DNA of 64,000 bases. Source: Citrifermentans bremense (GTDB taxonomy: Bacteria > Desulfobacterota > Desulfuromonadia > Geobacterales > Geobacteraceae). Position numbers and translations under genes: made by a program. The stretch covers positions 186,001 through 250,000 of the forward strand of contig NZ_AP023213.1 of NCBI RefSeq assembly GCF_014218275.1. The letters run 5' to 3'. Positions 36,029 to 44,773 of the stretch are shown piece by piece. Each line of letters opens with the position of its first letter. Within the stretch, counting starts at the first letter, position 1. Under the pieces are notes generated by a model that was not told the origin of the DNA, searched no databases, and was given only the letters and a program-made list of their open reading frames with translations.

Positions 36029-37213
36029 TTATTTCGAGCCGCATCCCTGGGGCAGCACCCATTTGTGCCCCGGGGGCGGCGCACCTTCCGTAACCAAAAT
36101 CCGTCTCCCCCCTGCGTCTTCCTGCTGGAGCAGGTACCCTGTCGCCTGTGCCCCCCCCGGCAGCAGATGAGTGCCGAACTCAGGCTGGATGCCGACGAGC
36201 TTGAACAGCTTGTCCGACGTCGTCTTGAAGTCCTCGTTCCCGTTCAACATCAGTACGCGGTACCCTGCCGCCTCGAGCAGCCTGATCAGCGTGTAGTTGT
36301 AAGGGTCGTTCTCGCCGATGCTGACGATGTAGCGCCCCCCCTTGTACTCGAAGTAGCGGTCCACCCTGATGCTGAAAGTGGTGGGGGCTCCGCTGCCGGA
36401 GTGGATGATCCTGTTCTTGCTCCAGGAGGCGGAGATGGCGCTGAGCAGCGAGTCGACGATCGCTGCCGTGTTCTGCCTGGGCGCCGGGCAGACCCAGGTT
36501 GCGGCCTGCGGCACAGCAGGTGGAGCCGGTACTGCGGGGGCAGCCGGAGCGACGGGGACCGGAGCGGTGGGCGCAGGTTCTGCTGGGCGGGACTCAGGTG
36601 CCGGCTCGGGTGCCCGCGGTGCGGCTTCGGGTGCCTGTGACGCGGCTTCGGGTGCCTCGGGGGCAGGGGCGGACGTCGCGGCAGGCGCTTTTTCCTGGGA
36701 ACTGGACGGCTGCGCCTCGGGAGCCGCGGCTGTCAGCGGTTTTCCCTTGTGCCGCTCTTTCCTTTTGTGGTGTCCGCTCTGCACCTGTTTCCCCTTTGCC
36801 GGGATCAGCAGGGTGCGTCCCACCGTCAGCGCCTTGATGTTGCTGATGTCGTTGATCCGTACTATCTCCGGGATCATACGCTCGGCCGCTTCGTTGGACA
36901 TGCCGAAGTTGACCATGAGGATCTTGAAGATGTGGTCGCCCGGCTTCACCGTGTAGCGGACGTACTCCCCTTTGGGCGCGGTGGCTGTCGCTCCCTTGGC
37001 GGGACGTGGGGTCTCCTCGGGTGCTCCCTTTTTAGCTGGAGCCTGCTTCTTGGCGGGGAGCTCCTGCTTTGCCGGCTTGGGTGCCGGGGCGGGCTTTTGC
37101 CGGTCCAGCTCCTTCAGGTCGATTTCATACTGCGGCGGCGCTGCGTGCAACTGGTACGGCAGCGAAAGGAGTGCCAGCAGGAGCATTCCCTTGGCCTTGG
37201 TCGGATTGATCAT
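36029..37213 (-). CDS. Exported LysM protein with Pro/Ala-rich linker
   Basis: 394 residues with a signal peptide (about 1-24, ending LHA). Residues 86-139 form one LysM peptidoglycan-binding module (YVRYTVKPGDHIFKIL ... LTVGRTLLIPA). A Pro/Ala/Glu linker of about 110 residues follows, then an unrecognised C-terminal domain of about 150 residues (AAIVDSLLSAISASWSKNR ... GHKWVLPQG). An in-frame TTG precedes the ATG by one codon; GAGGT favours the ATG. It follows the receiver-like/TM gene by 37 bases and is probably its operon partner. Confidence 0.82.
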   Translation of the reverse strand: MINPTKAKGMLLLALLSLPYQLHAAPPQYEIDLKELDRQKPAPAPKPAKQELPAKKQAPAKKGAPEETPRPAKGATATAPKGEYVRYTVKPGDHIFKILMVNFGMSNEAAERMIPEIVRINDISNIKALTVGRTLLIPAKGKQVQSGHHKRKERHKGKPLTAAAPEAQPSSSQEKAPAATSAPAPEAPEAASQAPEAAPRAPEPAPESRPAEPAPTAPVPVAPAAPAVPAPPAVPQAATWVCPAPRQNTAAIVDSLLSAISASWSKNRIIHSGSGAPTTFSIRVDRYFEYKGGRYIVSIGENDPYNYTLIRLLEAAGYRVLMLNGNEDFKTTSDKLFKLVGIQPEFGTHLLPGGAQATGYLLQQEDAGGRRILVTEGAPPPGHKWVLPQGCGSK

Positions 37214-37250
37214 CAACTTACCTCACTTGCCTTATTTCAGGACCGGCCAT

Positions 37251-38690
37251 TCAACGGTAGTAAACGACTAAGCCTTTTACCTTGCGGGTATTCAGGTTTC
37301 GATAGATGGTGAGAGCGGTGTTGCCTTTGGTGCTGGCCTGCTCGATGAGGTAGCCGCCCTTCTTTTCGCTGGACTCGACGCGGTAGCTGTCCGCCCCGCC
37401 GAACTCTCTCAGTATCCTGTCGAAGAGGTCGTCGGAAATGGTCCCGCCGGCGACGGGGACCACCTGCAGCGCCTTGTAGAGGTTGTTTTCCCGGTATAGC
37501 TTGTACTCCGCCAGGCGCCCGACGTAACGCTCCCAACCCGGGTGGGTCTTGCCGTACTGCGGGTCAGGCTTGGTCCCTTCCAGCGTCGGGGGGAGCCGCT
37601 CGGCTCCGCGCTTTGCCAACGGTTTGGCTGCAGTGGGGGCGGGGGGGGCGGCCTTTTGCGCCGGCTGCGGCTCCGGTCGCACGGCCGTAGCGGCGGGGGG
37701 CATGGCTGGTTTTCCCGTTTGCGGGGGTGCCGGCTCCGTCTTTGCCGGGGCCTTCCCGGAGCTATCCGCCAGAGCGCCGGGAAGCGCGGCAGGCGCCTCC
37801 TTGGGTTTCGGAGCGGGAAGAGTTGCAGGGGCTTTTTGCGCCGACTTGAAAGAAGGGGAAAGTTCGAGATTGAGGGGCGACCTCTTCCCGACGGTGTACG
37901 AGATCAATGGGATGGCGATCAGCACCAAAGCCGGCACGATGAGAAGGTATGGGCGACGGCTCTTTTTCTTTTCGATCCGGCGCATCGCTTCCTGCAGGGT
38001 CTCGCCGGCAAAGAAATCGTCATTTTCCGGCCGCACCGGGGCCTCGGCGGTGGGCGGCGGCGAGGCCGGTTCTTTCCTGCCACCGGGACCTCCTTTGCCA
38101 ATTTCCACCCGGTCCTCGACCTCGAGCAGGCTTGCCTTGATGGGGGTAACGCCAGCCGCGGCGCGTTGCATCGCCTCCTCAAAAGGCGACGCGAGAGGAT
38201 CGGCGGCCTCTTTTGGGGAGGCGTCTGGTGCGGCGGAAGGCTCGGCTTCCTCGTCTTTAGCTTCTGACGGCACGGGTTCCTGTTTCGGGGCGGGCTTGGG
38301 CGCAGCAGGAGCTTCAACAGTCTCCTCCGCCGGGAGCGGCGCGCCGGTCACAACGGCCGCAACGGTCTGCGCCAGAAGCTCGTCTGAAAGGGTCAGGTCG
38401 ACCGACTGCCTGCCGTACTTTCGCGCCTGCCCGGCATCCTCGGCATCCCCCAAAAGGACCAGCGCGGCCCCCTTTTGCAGCATCTTCTCCAAGTGCCGCA
38501 GCAGTATGTCTCCGGAAAAACCAGAGATACGGCTCTGCACGAAGGTGAAGTCGCAGGGGGAAGAAGCTATCTGAGCCTCCCCGGAAGGGAGGGTCGATGC
38601 CGACTGCAGCTTCAGCACTCCCTTTTCTTCCAGGCCTTGGAAGATGCGCTGCACCCTTTCGCTATCCGATATTAAGAGGACGCTGGTCAT
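37251..38690 (-). CDS. Receiver-like domain protein with one membrane helix and periplasmic domain
   Basis: 479 residues. The N-terminus (1-115) resembles a response-regulator receiver fold (SVLLISDSERVQRIFQ) but lacks a clear phospho-acceptor Asp. A Pro/Ala/Glu linker follows, then one membrane helix (about 247-266) after a basic stretch (IEKKKSRRP). A second Pro/Ala linker and a C-terminal domain of about 110 residues (WERYVGRLAEYKLYRENNLY) come next. Topology would place the receiver-like part in the cytoplasm and the C-terminus in the periplasm. AGAAGG precedes the ATG. With the LysM gene it may span the envelope (inference). Function unknown. Confidence 0.75.
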   Translation of the reverse strand: MTSVLLISDSERVQRIFQGLEEKGVLKLQSASTLPSGEAQIASSPCDFTFVQSRISGFSGDILLRHLEKMLQKGAALVLLGDAEDAGQARKYGRQSVDLTLSDELLAQTVAAVVTGAPLPAEETVEAPAAPKPAPKQEPVPSEAKDEEAEPSAAPDASPKEAADPLASPFEEAMQRAAAGVTPIKASLLEVEDRVEIGKGGPGGRKEPASPPPTAEAPVRPENDDFFAGETLQEAMRRIEKKKSRRPYLLIVPALVLIAIPLISYTVGKRSPLNLELSPSFKSAQKAPATLPAPKPKEAPAALPGALADSSGKAPAKTEPAPPQTGKPAMPPAATAVRPEPQPAQKAAPPAPTAAKPLAKRGAERLPPTLEGTKPDPQYGKTHPGWERYVGRLAEYKLYRENNLYKALQVVPVAGGTISDDLFDRILREFGGADSYRVESSEKKGGYLIEQASTKGNTALTIYRNLNTRKVKGLVVYYR

Positions 38691-38889
38691 GTTTTCCTTC
38701 TGGTATTCGAATTCGGCGACATTTTAGGGTAGGGGAGCGCAATAATCAATATTATTCAGCCCATGGGATGAAAATGAGCCGGCTGTCGGCTACCGGACGA
38801 AGAGAGCGGTGGTTGCGCTTTAATAAAATAATGTGGTAGATTGCGCAGGGTCTTCCCGTCGCGCTGACAGCGACGGGGCCGGGGTAACG

Positions 38890-39573
38890 ATGCCGTCTAT
38901 GGTTAAAATGCGGTCGCTTTTGCTCCTGGCCTTGCTCTCCAGCGGGTGCGCTACGACCTATGTTCCGGTCAGCTGGGGCTTTGGAGAGAAGGTGCAGCAG
39001 CTTTCCCGCTCCGACCTCTTCCTCGCCACCCTTTTCGACCGCTACGACCGCGACCGCAGCACCTTGAGGGTCGCCGGGGACTCCTTCGACGAGCCGATGA
39101 TGCCCAGCGAGGTGAAGCATCGCCTGGGCGCGTACCGCCCCGACACGAAGCTCATCTACCGGAACCTGTACCAGAAATACAGCGACCAGGAGTTGCGCTC
39201 CATGATGCTGCACGAGTTGGCGCACCACGTCTGGTACACGGGGATGACCAACGACCAGCGGCGAGAGTGGGAGGAGCATCTGTTCGAGTACCCGTCGCCG
39301 CTGCAGGTGATGGTGCGCAACGTCTATCCCCGAGGCTCGAGCTATGGTACCGAGGACTTCGCCTACACCGTGGAGCATGCCAGAAAGGTCGATATCGAGG
39401 CGCTCGCCAGGATCAAGGTCATCACGGATACCGAACGGGATGCCCTTCTAAAGCAGGGTGTCCTGACGCATACAGGCGCCGTTGCCGACGCCGGCACCAT
39501 GGCCGTCAGAACCCAATCGCCAACTCCCGGCAGCGTGCTGCCGGCTCAAAAAGGACCCGATCCCGCGCAATGA
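38890..39573 (+). CDS. Predicted lipoprotein with zinc-metallopeptidase HExxH motif
   Basis: 227 residues. A signal peptide ends in a lipobox-like LLSSGC with Cys20. The HExxH motif is HELAHH at 108-113, in a helix (ELRSMMLHELAHHVW). A later EDFAYTVEH around Glu156 is a candidate third zinc ligand, as in gluzincin-type peptidases. The stop overlaps the next start (ATGA), so the two are translated together. Starts at 38890, 38899 and 38908 are possible; the first follows GGGGT. Activity and substrate are unknown. Confidence 0.75.
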   Translation: MPSMVKMRSLLLLALLSSGCATTYVPVSWGFGEKVQQLSRSDLFLATLFDRYDRDRSTLRVAGDSFDEPMMPSEVKHRLGAYRPDTKLIYRNLYQKYSDQELRSMMLHELAHHVWYTGMTNDQRREWEEHLFEYPSPLQVMVRNVYPRGSSYGTEDFAYTVEHARKVDIEALARIKVITDTERDALLKQGVLTHTGAVADAGTMAVRTQSPTPGSVLPAQKGPDPAQ

Positions 39574-40355
39574 GAACCATAGACCTGCTGGAGAAAAAGC
39601 TCGGGCGCTTCGCAATCCCGAACCTGACCCTGTACCTGATCGCCGGACAGTCGTTTTTCTACGTCATGTACCTCTCCGGGAAGCTGGAGCGGAGCTCGAC
39701 CTACTTCTCCGCCGACCTGCTGCTGGCGGGTGAGTGGTGGCGCATCTTCACCATCCCCTTCGATCCGCCGCGCTCAGGAGTCCTCTTCACCCTCGTCGCC
39801 TGGTACTTCTTCTACATGCTGGGGTCCGCGCTGGAGGAGTACTGGGGGGCTTTCCGCTACAACGCTTACCTTTTCCTGGGGTGCCTGATCACGCTGGGGG
39901 CTTCCTTCCTGGTCCCTTCCTACCCCATCAGCAACGCCTTTCTCGCCGGTTCGGTCTTCCTTGCCTTTGCAGCCCTGTTCCCGGAGTTCGAGATCCTGCT
40001 CTTCTTCATCCTCCCGGTCAAGGTCAAGTGGCTCGCCCTGCTCACATGGCTCGGCTACGCCTATCAGTTCGTCTTCGGTGACTGGACCGCGCGGGTGATG
40101 GTGCTGGCGGCGACCGCGAACTTCCTCATCTTTTTCGCCCGGGACATCGCGCTGAACTTGAGGCACGGCAGGCGGCAGATCGCCAAGACCGTGGCCAAGG
40201 CACCCAGGAAGGAGCAGCCTTTAAGCCACAAGTGCACCACCTGCGGCATCACCGACAAAACCCATCCCGACATGGACTTCCGCTACTGCCCCAAGTGCAA
40301 CGGGCAGCACGGCTACTGCAGGGATCACATCTTCAGCCACGAACATAAGAAATAG
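39570..40355 (+). CDS. Rhomboid-like membrane protein with C-terminal zinc ribbon, likely non-proteolytic
   Basis: 261 residues with about six membrane helices in the rhomboid/Der1-like pattern (GEWWRIFTIPF, then LGSALEEYWGAFRYNAYL). The catalytic GxSG of active rhomboids is replaced by LAGSVFLAF, so proteolysis is doubtful. A cytosolic C-terminal Cys-rich segment (CTTCGITDKTHPD, then CPKC, then CRDH) looks like a zinc ribbon. The ATG overlaps the stop of the HExxH lipoprotein gene. A 95-residue gene follows 26 bases later. Confidence 0.78.
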   Translation: MRTIDLLEKKLGRFAIPNLTLYLIAGQSFFYVMYLSGKLERSSTYFSADLLLAGEWWRIFTIPFDPPRSGVLFTLVAWYFFYMLGSALEEYWGAFRYNAYLFLGCLITLGASFLVPSYPISNAFLAGSVFLAFAALFPEFEILLFFILPVKVKWLALLTWLGYAYQFVFGDWTARVMVLAATANFLIFFARDIALNLRHGRRQIAKTVAKAPRKEQPLSHKCTTCGITDKTHPDMDFRYCPKCNGQHGYCRDHIFSHEHKK

Positions 40356-40381
40356 CGGCGCACGACGAAAACGGAGGCCAA

Positions 40382-40669
40382 ATGCTGCACCAGCTTAACA
40401 ATATCGGAGACGAAGTCTACCAGACCTGGAGCTACGAGAAGCGCCACGAGGAGATCGGCAAGTTGGTAGAGGGGTTCAAAAACGGCCTGCCGGTGCAGAT
40501 CCTTTGCCACCTCTCCGCTTCGATCGCGGGAAGTACCGCCGAGGCAGCGGAGCACCTGGGCGCCTTCCTGTCGCGCAGAGAGCGCAAGGCGATCGTGAAC
40601 CGGGAGTCGGGCGCCAACAGGGTGCTGCGCGAGCTCCTGGAAGCGACACTTTTGCCGGCTAAGAACTGA
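40382..40669 (+). CDS. Small hypothetical protein
   Basis: 95-residue, mostly helical and charged protein without signal peptide or membrane helix. Family not recognised. GGAGG lies 6 bases before the ATG, supporting translation. It is the third gene of the run starting with the HExxH lipoprotein. A helical core (SIAGSTAEAAEHLGAFLSRR) is visible; no motif gives a function. Confidence 0.7.
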   Translation: MLHQLNNIGDEVYQTWSYEKRHEEIGKLVEGFKNGLPVQILCHLSASIAGSTAEAAEHLGAFLSRRERKAIVNRESGANRVLRELLEATLLPAKN

Positions 40670-40690
40670 CCCAAACCACCTCCTTCGGTT

Positions 40691-40966
40691 TCACCTCCTG
40701 TTTGCCGCCGCCTCAAGGGTGGGGAGTGCGGAGGCTGGCTCGAGCAGGAAATCCTGTCCCGAGACCATGTCCCCGCCATCGGGCATCGCCACGCGCAGCG
40801 GCTGGGGCGGGGCCGCGTCCAGCCTGGCCAGCTCCTGGTCCGGGATGACGACCAGGTAATCGCCGGGCTTCACCGCCTTGAACAGGTAGTAGCCGCTTTC
40901 CTGGGAAAGCGTGCTGGCGTGCAGCTCGACCCCCTCCCTTCCCGCCCTCAACAGATCCACCCGCAC
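40691..40966 (-). pseudogene. Fragment of a carboxypeptidase-regulatory/SdrD-B-like domain protein
   Basis: A 91-residue frame from a GTG. The early part (ESGYYLFKAVKPGDYLVVI) matches the Gly-Tyr-Tyr-Leu-Phe ... Pro-Gly-Asp-Tyr pattern of beta-sandwich repeats usually found in large exported proteins. There is no signal peptide, and an in-frame TAG lies seven codons upstream after residues that still read like the domain. This looks like the C-terminal remnant of a larger gene. A short real gene from a downstream GTG cannot be excluded. Confidence 0.45.
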
Positions 40967-41137
40967 CCCTTTCGCGGCACTGTATAGCTAATTTGTTTTC
41001 GCTCGCCAGTGGTTTTAATGTTCTGGAAGCCCTATCTTTGCCGGAACTTCCCGGCCTGCTTTCACATTAGTTGGTAATATTCTTGTCGCTGGATGGTATT
41101 GCGCACAGAAGGGCACGGAGCCCATGAGGGAGCAGTT

Positions 41138-41662
41138 ATGCAGGCGATGGCACTGATAGGGATGCCCGGGGCGGGCAAGAGCGCTGCGGGGAGAATCGTG
41201 GCAGACAGGCTTGAGTGGGATTTCCTGGACACGGACCGGCTCATCGAGCAACGCTTCGGGCTGAAGCTGCAGGCCGTGATCGAACTGGTGGGGGCGGAGG
41301 CCTTCGGCCTGATAGAGGAGCAGACAGTGCTGAGCCTGGAAGCTGCGCAGCGGACCGTGATTGCCACCGGCGGGAGCGTCGTCTACTCAGAGGCGGCCAT
41401 GCTGCACCTTCGCTCCATCGCCACGGTCGTTTTCCTCGACCTACCCGTCGGCGCCATCCGGAGCCACATCGCGCTCGAGGCGCCGCGCGGCATAGTCGGG
41501 ATGGATCAGGGCGGGTTGGAAGAACTGTATGCCCAGAGGTTTCCACTTTACAGAAAGTATGCGCAGATGGTGGTTCTGCTTGACAGCTGCACCCCTGAAG
41601 AGGCGGCAGCGCGGGTACTGTCACAGTGGCAGGAGTACCATGCCGCGGACCGTCAAAGTTGA
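41138..41662 (+). CDS. aroK: Shikimate kinase-like protein
   Basis: P-loop kinase of 174 residues, the usual shikimate kinase size. Walker A is GMPGAGKS; DTDRLIE follows at the substrate site, then ATGGSVV and YAQRFPLYRKYA near the C-terminus. The GGG of typical shikimate kinases reads GGS, and the usual arginine lid is altered (LEAPRGIVG). It may be a true shikimate kinase (chorismate pathway) or a paralogue; no other aro genes lie beside it. GGGAG precedes the ATG. Confidence 0.72.
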   Translation: MQAMALIGMPGAGKSAAGRIVADRLEWDFLDTDRLIEQRFGLKLQAVIELVGAEAFGLIEEQTVLSLEAAQRTVIATGGSVVYSEAAMLHLRSIATVVFLDLPVGAIRSHIALEAPRGIVGMDQGGLEELYAQRFPLYRKYAQMVVLLDSCTPEEAAARVLSQWQEYHAADRQS

Positions 41663-41694
41663 CTTTGCTTTCAGCGTCCTCTAATATCTAGCCC

Positions 41695-43035
41695 ATGTCA
41701 TCATCGATGGACACAAATGCTCCTGCGAAATTCAACCTGCCCAGGCTGACGCTGATACAGAAGATCGGCGCGGGCTATGCCGCCATGGCCTTTTTCACCA
41801 TGGCCGCGCTCGTCTTCTCTGCCTTCAACATCTACAAGAGCAACAACACCTCCCGGCAGATCGCAAACAACGACCTGCCGGTTATGAGCGCCCTGATCGA
41901 ACTGCGCACCTCCTTGCTGGCCCAGGAAGGCTTCGCCGGTAAATACGCCATCCTGCACGACCCGGCTTTCATCGATCTGTTCCGGCAGCGCGAGTCGGAA
42001 GCGCTGCAGAATCTGGCGGTGTTGGAGACCTCCGGCGCCAAGCAGGACGCAAGCCAGCTCAGGCGGCTTTATCAAAGCTACCAGGGCGCTTCCGCGAAGC
42101 TTTTCTCGGGGAACCCGGGGAGTGAAGTTCAGCTGCGGCGGTCGGCACGGCAGCTGCTTCAGGCGGTGGACGCGACCTACGTCAAGCGCAAGGCCCATCT
42201 GCACACGGTGCTGGCTAAGGCGAACCAGCAGCAGAAGGCGACGATCTGGTGGACGGTGGTGATCTCCCTGACCGGGTTCCTGTTGGCCATAGGGGTCGCG
42301 CCTTTCGTCACCTATCGCATCTTCGGGGCGATCAGGAAGTTGCAGCGCGCGACGGACCGGATCGCCGCCGGGGACTTCGACTACGACCCGCAGATCCCGC
42401 TCGGCGACGAGATCAGCGACTTGGCCAGGGACTTCACCAAGATGGCGGCGCGGCTCAAGGTCCTCGAACAGATGAGCCTGGACGCGAGCCCTCTGACCAG
42501 GCTTCCCGGCAACGCCGCCATCGAGCGCGAACTGGAGGAGCGGCTGAAAAGCGGGGCACCGTTCGCCTTTTGCTACGCCGACTTGGATAACTTCAAGCCC
42601 TTCGGGGACCACTACGGTTATGCCAAGGGGAGCGAGCTGCTCCGGCTGACCGGCGACCTGATCCAGGCCGCGGTAAAGGAGCATGGAGGCCCCGCCGGCT
42701 TCGTCGGGCACGTGGGGGGGGACGACTTCGTGATGGTGCTCCCGACCGACTGGGCAAGACCGGTTTGCGAGGCGGTCATCGACAGCTTCAACGCGGAGGT
42801 GGTGAAGCACTACAGCCCGCAGGACCTTGAGGCGGGCGGCATCGAGGGGTGCGACCGCTACGGGGTGCAGCGCTTCTTCCCGGTGGTCACCATCTCCATA
42901 GCGGTAATCATCTGCGGCAGCGACCAGTTCTCTTCGGCCGTAGACATCGCCAGGGCCGCGGCGAAGGTGAAGGACAGCGCCAAGGAGACCCCTGGAAGCA
43001 ACTATCTGGTATGGACATCGGGGGATGCCGCGTGA
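41695..43035 (+). CDS. Membrane protein with HAMP and GGDDF-variant GGDEF domain
   Basis: 446 residues. Two membrane helices (about 26-46 and 183-207) flank a helical periplasmic sensor. A HAMP region follows (210-260), then a GGDEF domain from about 268. The active-site loop is GGDDF (341-345), with Glu replaced by Asp; no RxxD inhibitory site precedes it. Catalysis as a diguanylate cyclase is uncertain; it may be a weak enzyme or a sensor. The stop overlaps the GTG of a downstream lipoprotein gene, so they are coupled. Confidence 0.88.
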   Translation: MSSSMDTNAPAKFNLPRLTLIQKIGAGYAAMAFFTMAALVFSAFNIYKSNNTSRQIANNDLPVMSALIELRTSLLAQEGFAGKYAILHDPAFIDLFRQRESEALQNLAVLETSGAKQDASQLRRLYQSYQGASAKLFSGNPGSEVQLRRSARQLLQAVDATYVKRKAHLHTVLAKANQQQKATIWWTVVISLTGFLLAIGVAPFVTYRIFGAIRKLQRATDRIAAGDFDYDPQIPLGDEISDLARDFTKMAARLKVLEQMSLDASPLTRLPGNAAIERELEERLKSGAPFAFCYADLDNFKPFGDHYGYAKGSELLRLTGDLIQAAVKEHGGPAGFVGHVGGDDFVMVLPTDWARPVCEAVIDSFNAEVVKHYSPQDLEAGGIEGCDRYGVQRFFPVVTISIAVIICGSDQFSSAVDIARAAAKVKDSAKETPGSNYLVWTSGDAA

Positions 43036-43535
43036 AAAAGCTACCGATTTGCTTTATCGTCATCGCGCTCTGCCAGGGATGCGCCAGCACCGGGAAAGCC
43101 CCCCAGGGGAACCTGGTGCAGCGTTACACGGCGTCCAGGCAACTGGAGCAGGCCGACGAGATGCTGGGACGGGGAGATGCGGCAGGCGCAGCCAAGGCGC
43201 TACATGCCGTGGTCAGCGCCCCCCCGGCCCCCGGTGTGACTGATCAGGCGCTTTTCCGTCTGGCCCTGCTCACGCTGAAGCCGGGGCTGGAGCGGTCGGC
43301 ATCGGTTCAGTCCCAGCAGTTGCTCCGGCGTCTGGCCAAGGAGTACCCCAAAAGCCCCTGGAACGCACAGGCTGCCCAGCTTAACGACCTGATCGAAGTG
43401 GCGGACGATCTGAGGCGGCAGAACAAAAGCCTCAAGGGAAACAACCAGTCCCTCACCAAGGAGATCAACGACCTGAACAATAGCCTTGAGCGGTTAAAGC
43501 GCCTCGACCAGGAACTGGAAAAAAACGTGCGCTGA
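43032..43535 (+). CDS. Predicted lipoprotein with C-terminal coiled coil
   Basis: 167 residues from a GTG that overlaps the preceding stop (GTGA). The signal ends with the lipobox LCQGC. A TPR-like helical middle (AAKALHAVVSAPP, LLRRLAKEYPKSPWNAQAAQL) is followed by a C-terminal coiled coil (LKGNNQSLTKEINDLNNSLE). The shape recalls small periplasmic envelope lipoproteins such as YfgM/YbgF-like scaffolds, but no family is certain. Translation coupling to the GGDDF gene hints at a shared sensory role. Confidence 0.72.
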   Translation: MKKLPICFIVIALCQGCASTGKAPQGNLVQRYTASRQLEQADEMLGRGDAAGAAKALHAVVSAPPAPGVTDQALFRLALLTLKPGLERSASVQSQQLLRRLAKEYPKSPWNAQAAQLNDLIEVADDLRRQNKSLKGNNQSLTKEINDLNNSLERLKRLDQELEKNVR

Positions 43536-43592
43536 CAGGGCTGCGGGAAAACAAAGGGATGATCTGGCTGCGGGAGCTGCCGGCGTGAAAGG

Positions 43593-43624
43593 AAAAAGGC
43601 GATCGACTTACGACCGCCTTTTTC
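43593..43624. terminator. Terminator between converging genes
   Basis: AAAAAGGCG-A-TCG, loop, CGA-C-CGCCTTTTT. A T-tract follows on the plus strand and the mirrored form on the minus strand, between the lipoprotein gene and the SrkA-like gene. Confidence 0.8.
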
Positions 43625-43629
43625 TATTT

Positions 43630-44616
43630 TCAGGGAAGTTCCAGTGGAGGGTCGTCGAGCGCCGACAACTGCTCGCGCAGCTGCAGGATATGCTCCCCCC
43701 AGTAGCGCACCGTGTTGAACCAGGGGAAGGTGATGGGGAAGGTGGGGTCCTCCCAGCGCCGCGCCAGCCAGGCGCTGTAGTGCAGCATGCGCAGGGCGCG
43801 CAGCGGCTCCACCAGCCTCAGCTCCCCCGGGTGGAAGTCCCGGAACTCGGTGTACCCCTTAACCAGCTGTTCCAGCTGCACCAGTTGGCGCGACCGCTCG
43901 CCGGAAAGCATCATCCAGAGGTCCTGGACCGCAGGGGCCATGCGGGCGTCGTCGAAGTCGACGAAGTGCGGCGCGCCGTCGCGCCAAAGGATGTTGCCGG
44001 CATGGCAATCGCCGTGCGCCCTGATCTGGGAGACACCCTGCGCCTTGGCAAAGGCCTCGTCGATGGCGGCCAATAGCTGCCCGGTGACAGCCTTGTAGCT
44101 CGCGCGGTACTCCTCGGGGATGAAGCGCTCCTCGATGAGGGCCACGCTTTCGTGCCCGAAGCTGCGGCTTTCGAGGGCCGGGCGGTGCAGGAAGGGGTGG
44201 ATTGCGCCGATGTTGTGGATGCGCCCCAGCATCCTGCCGAGGATCACCAGGTTCTCGTCGTTGTCGAACTCGGGGGCGTGCCCACCCTGGCGCGGGTAGA
44301 GGGCGAAGCGGAAGCCGTCGTAATGGAAGAGCGTATCACCGGCGGAGTTCGCCCAGGGCGCGACCACGGAGAGCTCGTGTTCCGCCAGTTCGAGGCAGAA
44401 CTCGTGCTCCTCCCTGATCTGATCGTCGCTCCAGCGCCCCGGGCGGTAGAACTTTGCGATCAGCGGTTTCTCCTCCTCGATCCCCACCTGATACACGCGG
44501 TTCTCGTAGCTGTTCAACGCGGAGGTGCGGCAGTCGCAACGGAACCCCTGGCTTTCGACGGCGTCCATGATGAAGTTGGGGGTGAGGGCGGAAAAAGGGT
44601 GGGATGATTCTTTCAT
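43630..44616 (-). CDS. srkA: Stress-response Ser/Thr kinase (SrkA/YihE family)
   Basis: 328-residue kinase of the aminoglycoside-phosphotransferase fold. The catalytic loop is HGDCHAGNILW, the metal-binding Asp lies in VDFDDAR, and SYENRVYQVG is the family N-terminal block. E. coli SrkA (YihE) counteracts MazF-linked death and oxidative stress; the role here is inferred by homology. GAGGAGAAG precedes the ATG by about 11 bases. Single gene facing a bidirectional terminator. Confidence 0.9.
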   Translation of the reverse strand: MKESSHPFSALTPNFIMDAVESQGFRCDCRTSALNSYENRVYQVGIEEEKPLIAKFYRPGRWSDDQIREEHEFCLELAEHELSVVAPWANSAGDTLFHYDGFRFALYPRQGGHAPEFDNDENLVILGRMLGRIHNIGAIHPFLHRPALESRSFGHESVALIEERFIPEEYRASYKAVTGQLLAAIDEAFAKAQGVSQIRAHGDCHAGNILWRDGAPHFVDFDDARMAPAVQDLWMMLSGERSRQLVQLEQLVKGYTEFRDFHPGELRLVEPLRALRMLHYSAWLARRWEDPTFPITFPWFNTVRYWGEHILQLREQLSALDDPPLELP

Positions 44617-44773
44617 AAATGGCGCTTCTCCTCTGTGCTGCGGCCTGGCCGGCGCAGCGCCCTAACATAGCACCATTCATCGTGGAAAACCAAGAGAAGA
44701 GACGGGTGCAGCCGCATGACCCGTCGGGGGACCTGCTGGAAAGAGTTCCTGCGGTGAAACCGCAGGCGGGGCG

